Shown here: positions 7,087-12,132 of the stretch, piece after piece
How the letters are laid out: each line of letters begins with the position of its first letter
Position numbering within the stretch: the first letter of the stretch is position 1
Program-made: the position numbers and the translations under genes
From: an uncultured Clostridia bacterium
GTDB lineage: Bacteria; Bacillota_A; Clostridia; TANB77; CAG-508
Assembly: GCA_944393295.1 (NCBI GenBank)
Contig: CALXZR010000134.1
Location: 1 to 12,265, forward strand
Length of the DNA stretch: 12,265 nt
Direction: 5' to 3'
The notes under the pieces: generated by a model
The model's input: only the letters and a program-made list of their open reading frames with translations
Databases searched by the model: none
What the model was told of the DNA's origin: nothing

Positions 7087-8232
7087 TTATTTATACAATA
7101 TTGTTCTAAAGCCCCAATATCCATCAGACAAGTTCTCATAATAACCAATATGACTATTTGCAACTTTATTTAAATTTGCACTTCCTCCACGCACAGTTCT
7201 TTTTATAGTTGATGTTTCAGAAGCAGAAATAGTATTTTTATTTTTTCTATTAGTTTTTGTATCTTCCTCTACTACACTTTTATCTATTTCTGTTGTCCAT
7301 TCTCTAACATTACCAGCCATATCACATACATTATTTACAATATCACTTGGAGTTTGTCCTGTTGGATAAATAGTTCCTGAATAATTACCATAGCTTGTAT
7401 TTGTAGAATAGTTTGGTATATTTTGATTTATCCATTCTAATGTCGTGTCCCAAGCATAGCTATTTACAATAGCTGTATTAACTTCTTCTGGATATCCAAA
7501 AGCGTCTGCCATATCTAAAGAAGCTTGATACGCATCTGTAAAGTTAATGTTAGTCCATGGAATTTTACCAGCCATACTTGCTGCAACTTTTTTACCATTT
7601 ATATCATAGCTTGAGGCTTCAAATCTAGCAATGTAAAATCCATAATTTTTAGCAACACTATTTACTAACTCTGATGAAGTAGTATTTGATTCTTCAAAAT
7701 CTGAACTTAGCATTGTATTTCTTGTTAAAATACCAGTAGGAACTGGAACCCATACAAACTGATTTCCATAAGAATCTTGTATAACAAATCCACTATTAAC
7801 ATCTCCGCCAATATGTTCAAAACCTTCAGGAATAAATGGATTTTCAGCTGATATTTCTCTTATATTTTCAACAACAACGTTCGTTGATATTTCTTCTCCA
7901 TTTACACCTTTTGCTTTAAAAGTGTAATTACCATTTTCTGTAACTGTGTATTCTTTTGTATTTCCATTAACAGTTGTTCCATCTGGTAAAGTTATAGATT
8001 CAATTCCCTGTTCATCTAAAGTTGCTGCAACAACAGTAATTATTACTTCATCTTGACCTTCCTCCGAAGTATTTACTGTTGCGTCAATAGTTGGAACAAT
8101 TTTTTCCTCTGCATCTTTATTATTGTTGTTTGAGCTTTCATTTGAAGTAAACATACTTACTGCAAACCCTACTATTGCAATTACAACAACTATTAAAACA
8201 ATTATTATAACTGGTGATAACTTACTTCCCAT
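7087..8232 (-). CDS. Membrane-anchored Ig-like plus formylglycine-enzyme-fold (C-type-lectin-fold) surface protein
   Basis: A 381-residue exported protein of unknown ligand. Residues about 6-28 form a signal anchor or membrane segment (SPVIIIVLIVVVIAIVGFAV), then a low-complexity Ser/Asn linker (NESSNNNNKDAEE). A bacterial Ig-like domain spans about 46-124, ending in the typical YTVTENGNYTFKA. From about 133 to the end is a FGE-sulfatase/SUMF1-type domain: QFVWVPVPTG, FYIARFEAS, the core CDMAGNVREW (303-312), RGGSA (348-352) and terminal GFRTILY. Formylglycine-generating enzymes need a C-terminal Cys pair; none exists here, and C303 is the only evident cysteine, so catalysis is unlikely and a binding role is more plausible. 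ATG at 8232 is chosen because AAAGGA lies ten bases upstream; a TTG at 8241 is too close to that site. It has its own promoter and terminator. Confidence 0.75.
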   Translation of the reverse strand: MGSKLSPVIIIVLIVVVIAIVGFAVSMFTSNESSNNNNKDAEEKIVPTIDATVNTSEEGQDEVIITVVAATLDEQGIESITLPDGTTVNGNTKEYTVTENGNYTFKAKGVNGEEISTNVVVENIREISAENPFIPEGFEHIGGDVNSGFVIQDSYGNQFVWVPVPTGILTRNTMLSSDFEESNTTSSELVNSVAKNYGFYIARFEASSYDINGKKVAASMAGKIPWTNINFTDAYQASLDMADAFGYPEEVNTAIVNSYAWDTTLEWINQNIPNYSTNTSYGNYSGTIYPTGQTPSDIVNNVCDMAGNVREWTTEIDKSVVEEDTKTNRKNKNTISASETSTIKRTVRGGSANLNKVANSHIGYYENLSDGYWGFRTILYK

Positions 8233-8295
8233 ATCTACCAATTCCTTTCTTTATTTTTCATTAGAATATTATTATTTCAAATTAATATATATCTT

Positions 8296-8324
8296 ATTAT
8301 AAACATAATGTCTACATTTTTCAA
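8296..8324 (-). promoter_or_regulatory. SigA-type promoter of the FGE-fold protein gene
   Basis: On the minus strand TTGAAA (8324-8319), 17-base spacer, TATAAT (8301-8296). The hexamers are identical to those of the leuS promoter. The leader before the ATG at 8232 is about 55 bases. Confidence 0.8.
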
Positions 8325-8361
8325 ATATTTTTTTGTATTTTTTATAAAAAACAAGAATAAA

Positions 8362-8455
8362 ATTTTCTAAGTAGTAAAGCTACATAAGAAAATCTAATTT
8401 TTCCATAACTATCTTCTAAGGAAACTCACCACTATCGTGGATGCTTTCCTAAGAA
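8362..8455. other. Two unassigned hairpins in the rpmA / FGE-gene gap
   Basis: Hairpin A (8362-8393): ATTTTCT pairs with AGAAAAT, then after an AA/ATA internal loop GTAG pairs with CTAC around TAAAG. Hairpin B (8414-8455): TTCTAAGGAAA pairs with TTTCCTAAGAA with one A/A mismatch; a 4x4 internal loop leads to an inner CCAC/GTGG stem with a four-base loop. Neither has a T-tract, and both lie outside the rpmA transcript (ends near 8459) and the FGE-fold transcript (starts near 8290). I do not recognise a known riboswitch or ribozyme. Confidence 0.4.
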
Positions 8456-8458
8456 TAT

Positions 8459-8490
8459 AAAAAAATAGAGAGCTATATAAAAACTCTCTA
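8459..8490 (-). terminator. Intrinsic terminator of the rplU-rpmA operon
   Basis: On the minus strand TAGAGAG (8490-8484) pairs with CTCTCTA (8472-8466), closed by a further T-G pair, followed by seven T's (8465-8459). It starts 17 bases after the rpmA stop. Confidence 0.8.
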
Positions 8491-8506
8491 TAAAATCTTT
8501 TACATA

Positions 8507-8764
8507 CTAAGCCATTGGATATACACTTACTTGTTTTTTATCTTTTCCTTTTCTCTCAAATTTAACTGTTCCATCTACTAAAGCAAATAAAGTGTCATCA
8601 CTTCCAATTCCAACGTTTGTTCCTGGATGTACATTTGTTCCTCTTTGTCTAATTAATATATTTCCAGCTTTAACAATTTGACCATCAGATTTTTTAACAC
8701 CAAGTCTTTTTGACTCACTATCTCTTCCGTTTTTAACACTACCTTGACCTTTTTTGTGTGCCAT
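8507..8764 (-). CDS. rpmA: 50S ribosomal protein L27 (bL27), without N-terminal extension
   Basis: Component of the large ribosomal subunit whose N-terminus reaches the peptidyl transferase centre. The 85-residue sequence is canonical: [21 protein letters not shown], then [21 protein letters not shown] and [10 protein letters not shown] (first motif spans residues 2-22). In most Firmicutes L27 begins with a short extension ending LQFFA that the protease Prp removes; here the protein starts directly at MAHKKGQ. An in-frame TAA immediately precedes the ATG, so no extension is possible, and AAAGGAG lies at proper distance. It is separated from rplU by 72 bases, with no prp (ysxB) gene between, and is followed by a terminator rather than by obgE. 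Confidence 0.97.
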   Translation of the reverse strand: MAHKKGQGSVKNGRDSESKRLGVKKSDGQIVKAGNILIRQRGTNVHPGTNVGIGSDDTLFALVDGTVKFERKGKDKKQVSVYPMA

Positions 8765-8836
8765 TTAAGATTCACTCCTTTCGCTTTATATACTTTAAAT
8801 ATTTATATTCTCAAATATTATATTTCAATATATAAA

Positions 8837-9214
8837 TTATTTAGCTACTTTTTCTTTTGCTTCTGTTTTTGTAGCTTTTGTAGCTGTTGTTTTCTTTTCA
8901 GCAGCTGTTTTTATTGAAGTAATTTCTACTTTTGTATAATCTTGTCTGTGTCCTCTTGTTTTTCTTTCATTTTTCTTAGCTTTATATTTGAAAACTAAGA
9001 TTTTCTTTCCTCTACCATGAGAAACTACTTTTCCTTCAACTTTTACACCTGTTACATAAGGATTTCCTATTTGTACTTTTCCGTCATCAGAAACTAGAAT
9101 GATTTTATCGAAAGATACTTTCTTTCCTTCTTCTACATCTAATTTTTCGAAATATACATTTTCTCCTTCTTGAACTTTGTATTGTCTTCCACAAGCTTCA
9201 ATAATTGCGTACAT
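8837..9214 (-). CDS. rplU: 50S ribosomal protein L21 (bL21) with lysine/alanine/threonine-rich tail
   Basis: Large-subunit ribosomal protein that binds 23S rRNA. Motifs [18 protein letters not shown], the central [22 protein letters not shown] and IVFKYK-type [21 protein letters not shown] are diagnostic. Length is 125 residues against about 102 in the family; the extra 22 or so at the C-terminus ([19 protein letters not shown]...) are a low-complexity basic tail. The ATG follows GGGAGGTG at nine bases. A leader of about 95 bases with its own promoter lies upstream and rpmA follows in the same transcript. Confidence 0.97.
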   Translation of the reverse strand: MYAIIEACGRQYKVQEGENVYFEKLDVEEGKKVSFDKIILVSDDGKVQIGNPYVTGVKVEGKVVSHGRGKKILVFKYKAKKNERKTRGHRQDYTKVEITSIKTAAEKKTTATKATKTEAKEKVAK

Positions 9215-9309
9215 TAAAAATGCACCTCCCTTTTCGTATACTCGCTAACTTCCAAACTTGGTAGCTGAAATAAATCAGCATTTATTAACCAAAGCTAAGC
9301 AGTTTACAG
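9215..9309 (-). promoter_or_regulatory. Structured rplU leader, candidate L21 autoregulatory leader
   Basis: The roughly 95 transcribed bases before rplU fold into nested helices: CTAAC near the 5' end with GTTAG near the 3' end, TTGGT with ACCAA, and an apical GCTGA/TCAGC hairpin (9279-9264) with a six-base loop. Firmicutes rplU genes are known to carry an L21 leader RNA. The match is by position and architecture only; I did not compare with the Rfam model. Confidence 0.55.
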
Positions 9310-9315
9310 TTAGAT

Positions 9316-9344
9316 ATTTTAACACAGCTTGACTTATTTGTCAA
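9316..9344 (-). promoter_or_regulatory. SigA-type promoter of rplU-rpmA
   Basis: On the minus strand TTGACA (9344-9339), 17-base spacer, TAAAAT (9321-9316) with an extended TGT. The -10 neighbourhood AGCTGTGTTAAAATAT is nearly identical to that of infC. Confidence 0.85.
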
Positions 9345-9395
9345 CATTTTCCTTCAGTTTTTGTTATAAATTTTAGGTGCATTTTTATTTTTTAA

Positions 9396-9719
9396 TTAAT
9401 TTACAAAATCAACATTAGTTCCTACCATATATATACTATCCATACTATTAGGCATTATTATTAAAGATCCAGAATATTTGTAATCTTCTTCATTTTCTTT
9501 TCTATCTACTTTTATAGTTGCTGTATTATTTTCAGCTTTTTCAATACTATTAAAAGAAATGTCTTCTTTATTATTTTTATCTATTACTATTATAGCAAAA
9601 TAATGTTCAAAATCTTCTTGTGTTAGTTCTTCTGCTTTTTCTGCATTTTGAGTTAAACAGCATAAATATTTATAAACTGTTTTAAAATATTCTTTATATA
9701 CATCTTCAATATCTATCAC
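9396..9719 (-). pseudogene. ECF sigma factor remnant joined in frame to an unrelated C-terminus
   Basis: The 107-residue frame begins with about 36 residues typical of ECF sigma region 2 (IEDVYKEYFKTVYKYLCCLT, then AEKAEELTQEDF), but the rest of region 2 and all of region 4 are missing. After LTQEDF the sequence changes to EHYFAIIVIDKNNKEDISF and ends SGSLIIMPNSMDSIYMVGTN, resembling the tail of an exported or anti-sigma-type protein I cannot name. An internal deletion fusing an ECF gene to a following gene explains this best. Translation signals are intact: GTG start at 9719, AGGAGGA seven bases upstream, and an extended -10 (TGTTAAAAT, ending 9757) without a clear -35. No terminator separates it from rplU. 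It may be expressed, but it cannot be a working sigma factor. Confidence 0.6.
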
Positions 9720-9823
9720 TGTTTAGTCCTCCTGTTTTTATTTATATTTCATCTTAATTTTAACATAAATTATATTTTCCTGTATATAAGTCTTTTCTTT
9801 ACAAAAAATGTTACAAAATTTGC

Positions 9824-9852
9824 AAAAAAAATCCTCAAGTTATACTTGAAGA
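9824..9852 (-). terminator. Intrinsic terminator of the infC-rpmI-rplT operon
   Basis: On the minus strand TCTTCAAGT (9852-9844) pairs with ACTTGAGGA (9840-9832), one G-U pair and a three-base loop, followed by eight T's (9831-9824). It lies about 30 bases after the rplT stop. Confidence 0.85.
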
Positions 9853-9882
9853 CTTCTTTTATTCTTTATATTTTTAAATAAT

Positions 9883-10233
9883 TTATGCTTTTTTAGCAAC
9901 TTCTGCTAATTCTGCGAAAGCTTTGCTATCAGAAACAGCTAATTCTGCAAGCATTTTTCTATTAATTGTAACATTAGCTTTCTTTAATCCTGCGATTAAT
10001 TTACTATATGTTAAACCATTCATTCTTGCTGCTGCATTAATTCTTACTATCCATAATTTTCTAAAATTACTTTTTCTATCTTTTCTTCCTACATATGCAT
10101 ACATTCCAGATTTCATAACAGCTTGTTTTGCCATTCTAAATCTATAATGTTTTGCTCCATAGTAACCTTTTGCTTGTTTTAATACTTTTTTATGTCTTGC
10201 TCTTGTTGTTCTTGCTGTTTTTACTCTTGCCAT
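9883..10233 (-). CDS. rplT: 50S ribosomal protein L20 (bL20)
   Basis: Early-assembling 23S rRNA-binding protein and, in Firmicutes, the repressor that binds the leader of its own operon. The 116-residue product shows the basic N-terminus [20 protein letters not shown], then [42 protein letters not shown] and [16 protein letters not shown] (each quoted in parts). Length is standard. AAAGGAG precedes the ATG. It is the last gene of infC-rpmI-rplT, 34 bases after rpmI. Confidence 0.98.
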   Translation of the reverse strand: MARVKTARTTRARHKKVLKQAKGYYGAKHYRFRMAKQAVMKSGMYAYVGRKDRKSNFRKLWIVRINAAARMNGLTYSKLIAGLKKANVTINRKMLAELAVSDSKAFAELAEVAKKA

Positions 10234-10267
10234 TTATTTTCACTCCTTTTCCTTCTAATATCAATTT

Positions 10268-10471
10268 CTAGTTACCATAAGGTAATAATTTCTTAATTCC
10301 TGCTTCTACTGTTTTATCTGCAATTCCATTTTGTACTCTAGCAGTCATTCTTTGTCTTTTTGTTTTATTTGCTAATAAATGTCTTCTATTAGCTTTTGTT
10401 CTTTTTACTTTTCCTGTTGCAGTATAAGAATATCTTTTCTTTGCTGCTTTGTTTGTTTTTAATTTTGGCAT
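10268..10471 (-). CDS. rpmI: 50S ribosomal protein L35 (bL35)
   Basis: Small basic large-subunit protein of 67 residues: MPKLKTNKAAKKRYSYTATG, then KVKRTKANRRHLLANKTKRQ and a C-terminal KLLPYGN. Family members usually begin MPKMKTHRGAAKRF; the His after KT is Asn here and the rest is conserved. GGGAG lies before the ATG. Gap to infC is 21 bases, so translation is probably coupled within the operon. Confidence 0.97.
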   Translation of the reverse strand: MPKLKTNKAAKKRYSYTATGKVKRTKANRRHLLANKTKRQRMTARVQNGIADKTVEAGIKKLLPYGN

Positions 10472-10492
10472 TTTTTTATCTCCCTTCGCATT

Positions 10493-11002
10493 TTAGATTT
10501 TTTTACTTAAAATAATAAACATTGTTTTACCTTCTAAGAATGGCTTCTTTTCCACTGTTGCAATATCTTCAAGAGATTCAGCAAATTTAGTTAAAATTGC
10601 TTCTCCTGCCTTTACATTGTTTAATTCTCTTCCTCTAAATCTTAATGTGAATTTTACTTTGTTTCCAGCCTCTAAAAAGCCCCTAGCATTTTTACTCTTA
10701 AAGTTAAAATCATGTTCACCTATATTAGATGAAACTCTAATTTCTTTCATTTCAACAGCTTTTTGATTTTTTCTAGACTCTTTTTCTCTTTTAGCTTGTT
10801 CAAATTTGTATTTTCCATAATTCATAATTTTGCAAACTACAGGTTTGCTGTTTGGAGCAACTAATACTAAATCTAAGTTTTTATCTTCTGCCATTGATAT
10901 TGCTTCATCTAATGGTAAAATTCCAACTTTTTCTCCTGTTTCTCCAATAACTTGAACTTCTTTTTCTTTTATTTGTCTATTTATAGGCAATTCTTGTTTT
11001 AT
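10493..11002 (-). CDS. infC: Translation initiation factor IF-3, probable AUA start codon
   Basis: Binds the 30S subunit, prevents subunit joining and proofreads start codons. Both domains are present: N-terminal INRQIKEKEVQVIGETGEKV and DLVLVAPNSKPVVCKIMNYG, then the linker YKFEQAKREKESRKNQKAV and C-terminal EMKEIRVSSNIGEHDFNFK with KVKFTLRFRGRE. With the proposed start it has 169 residues, normal for the family. The strong site GGAGG (11016-11012) is followed in frame by TTT, ACT and then ATA at 11002, nine bases away; the next possible start, a TTG at 10990, is 21 bases away, and no ATG or GTG is nearby. IF3 genes are known for rare starts such as AUU, which let IF3 limit its own synthesis. 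The frame is open up to 11083, but that part lies inside the leader and terminator. Confidence 0.92.
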   Translation of the reverse strand: MKQELPINRQIKEKEVQVIGETGEKVGILPLDEAISMAEDKNLDLVLVAPNSKPVVCKIMNYGKYKFEQAKREKESRKNQKAVEMKEIRVSSNIGEHDFNFKSKNARGFLEAGNKVKFTLRFRGRELNNVKAGEAILTKFAESLEDIATVEKKPFLEGKTMFIILSKKI

Positions 11003-11157
11003 AGTAAAACACCTCCAAAAAAAAATTTGACTTATTTTAAAAAGCCAAATCCACAATATCTTAACATTATGTGTATAACACAATGCTTATTTATGATATT
11101 TTCTAACCGTATGCCTTATAAAAGATACGGTGAGAAGTGGATACTTCTTCTTAAAAC
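11003..11157 (-). promoter_or_regulatory. infC-rpmI-rplT leader, candidate L20 leader RNA
   Basis: About 155 transcribed bases precede infC. On the minus strand they contain AGAAG/CTTCT around TATCCA, CCGTAT/ATACGG as a perfect 6-bp stem, an AATATC/GATATT outer helix enclosing a GTGT/ACAC hairpin, and finally a terminator hairpin. Firmicutes infC operons are known to carry an L20 leader that attenuates transcription when L20 is in excess; position, length and the terminal hairpin fit. Not compared with the Rfam model. Confidence 0.7.
11017..11049 (-). terminator. Attenuator in the infC leader
   Basis: On the minus strand TTTGGCTT (11049-11042) pairs with AAGTCAAA (11033-11026) with one G-U pair, followed by nine T's (11025-11017). 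The T-run directly touches the GGAGG of infC, so premature termination would end transcripts just before the binding site. Confidence 0.8.
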
Positions 11158-11163
11158 ACATAT

Positions 11164-11192
11164 ATTTTAGCACAGCTTTTTTTTATTGTCAA
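11164..11192 (-). promoter_or_regulatory. SigA-type promoter of infC-rpmI-rplT
   Basis: On the minus strand TTGACA (11192-11187), 17-base spacer, TAAAAT (11169-11164) with an extended TGC. Confidence 0.87.
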
Positions 11193-11227
11193 GGAAAAGT
11201 TATAATTTTTACCAATTTTACATATAT

Positions 11228-11258
11228 AAAAAAATTTGTATCATTAGCTGATACAAAT
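11228..11258 (-). terminator. Intrinsic terminator of the membrane/coiled-coil protein gene
   Basis: A perfect 10-bp stem ATTTGTATCA/TGATACAAAT with a five-base loop; read on the minus strand it is followed by a T-run to 11228. It separates this gene from the infC promoter. Confidence 0.88.
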
Positions 11259-11267
11259 CTATTTAAA

Positions 11268-11872
11268 AGAATATGCACATTTAATAAATTATTATATCTC
11301 AAATTCTACATAAAAACTCTCTCAATATGTATGTCTTCAAGTCTTACTCTGTTAACATCTCCGCCGTTAACTCTTCTATCTGCTTAACCATTTCTGTATA
11401 TTCCTCGAGTTCTTTTTGATTTTCTAATAGTGTTTCTAAATCGCTCTGGTGCATTTTTATTGCATTTTCTATTTCAGTGCGATCACTATCGTATTTGTTA
11501 TCTGATGGAATTTTTCTTAAAAGCTCTTCTAAATAATCAATAATTTCTTCATTCATTTCTATTTCTATTTGATTCTTTATGCAAGAGTTTTCAATTCCTA
11601 CCATCAGATATTCTTTTTCAAGAAGCATAAATGTTTCGGAAATATAAGCTTCATCTGTTTCTATCTTTGTTTCATCCAACTCCCGAAGATTTAATTGTTT
11701 TAGCTCCTTTACTGTAATTGTTTCTGTTTCCTTTTTTAAAGAAAAACCAATTACGATTCCCAATATAAGAGCTGCCACTAACCCAATTACAAAGCCTATC
11801 TTTTCTTTTGTATTCATCTTGCTCTCCCTCTTCTTATACCTATATTATCTATGTAAAAAATGTGCATATTCT
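11268..11872. repeat. 15-bp inverted repeat bracketing the membrane/coiled-coil protein gene
   Basis: AGAATATGCACATTT at 11268-11282 is the exact reverse complement of AAATGTGCATATTCT at 11858-11872; the match stops at both ends. One arm lies in the 5' leader and the other between the stop codon and the terminator, so both are in the same transcript. Confidence 0.6.
11344..11817 (-). CDS. Hypothetical small membrane-anchored coiled-coil protein
   Basis: I do not recognise this 157-residue protein. Residues 7-26 form one membrane segment (IGFVIGLVAALILGIVIGFS) after a short basic N-terminus, followed by KKE. The rest is hydrophilic and very Glu-rich; about 38-75 and 85-155 are predicted by eye to be helical, and the last 60 residues show coiled-coil-like spacing (LETLLENQKELEEYTEMVKQ). 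Only one Cys (79) and no catalytic motif is seen. A peripheral structural or scaffold role at the membrane is possible but unproven. ATG at 11817 follows GAGGGAG at suitable distance. It is a single-gene unit with promoter, a leader of about 105 bases holding two hairpins, and terminator, all enclosed by the 15-bp inverted repeat. Confidence 0.7.
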   Translation of the reverse strand: MNTKEKIGFVIGLVAALILGIVIGFSLKKETETITVKELKQLNLRELDETKIETDEAYISETFMLLEKEYLMVGIENSCIKNQIEIEMNEEIIDYLEELLRKIPSDNKYDSDRTEIENAIKMHQSDLETLLENQKELEEYTEMVKQIEELTAEMLTE

Positions 11873-11917
11873 GAAATTGAATAAGACTCAATTTCTATTT
11901 CTTTGCTGCATAGCAAA
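11873..11917 (-). promoter_or_regulatory. Two hairpins in the leader of the membrane/coiled-coil protein gene
   Basis: GAAATTGA/TCAATTTC (11873-11880 with 11888-11895) is a perfect 8-bp stem with a seven-base loop; TTTGC/GCAAA (11902-11906 with 11913-11917) is a 5-bp stem. Neither has a T-tract. The gap 11818-12132 otherwise holds only the two divergent promoters and the rplM leader. Confidence 0.4.
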
Positions 11918-11929
11918 ATTATGTAATCT

Positions 11930-11958
11930 ATTTTAGCATAAAATATTATTTTTTACAA
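11930..11958 (-). promoter_or_regulatory. SigA-type promoter of the membrane/coiled-coil protein gene
   Basis: On the minus strand TTGTAA (11958-11953), 17-base spacer, TAAAAT (11935-11930) with an extended TGC. Confidence 0.75.
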
Positions 11959-11976
11959 GTTTTTTCCACTATTTAC

Positions 11977-12005
11977 TTGACTTTTATATAAATCTGTATT
12001 AAAAT
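11977..12005 (+). promoter_or_regulatory. SigA-type promoter of rplM
   Basis: TTGACT (11977-11982), 17-base spacer, TAAAAT (12000-12005). The -35 lies only 18 bases from the -35 of the divergent promoter. Confidence 0.8.
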
Positions 12006-12011
12006 AATTAA

Positions 12012-12132
12012 GCATTATATGTAAGTATGTAAAATTTGTTTCAACCTCTCCCCGGTAGTTGAAAATAAATTTTCATATATTTATATAACTTAGATATTAA
12101 ATTTAAAAATTGAAATGGAGGGTATTTGTACC
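12012..12132 (+). promoter_or_regulatory. rplM leader, candidate L13 leader RNA
   Basis: About 120 transcribed bases precede rplM. The clearest element is TTTCAAC (12039-12045) with GTTGAAA (12058-12064), a 7-bp stem capped by a C-rich CTCTCCCCGGTA loop, unusual in this AT-rich region. Firmicutes rplM genes are known to have an L13 leader; assignment here is by position. Confidence 0.5.

Larger units (their letters stand above)
9215..9387. repeat. 13-bp inverted repeat enclosing the rplU leader and promoter
   Basis: TAAAAATGCACCT (9215-9227), which on the minus strand includes the rplU binding site, is the exact reverse complement of AGGTGCATTTTTA (9375-9387). The distal arm lies upstream of the rplU promoter, so only transcripts reading through from further upstream would contain both arms. 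Confidence 0.6.

Noticed and set aside
7087..8232. Sulfatase-activating formylglycine-generating enzyme
   Set aside because: The required C-terminal cysteine pair is absent and no sulfatase gene is nearby.
11003..11083. ATG start for infC at 11083
   Set aside because: The extension lies inside the structured leader and attenuator and has no similarity to IF3; GGAGG is downstream of it.
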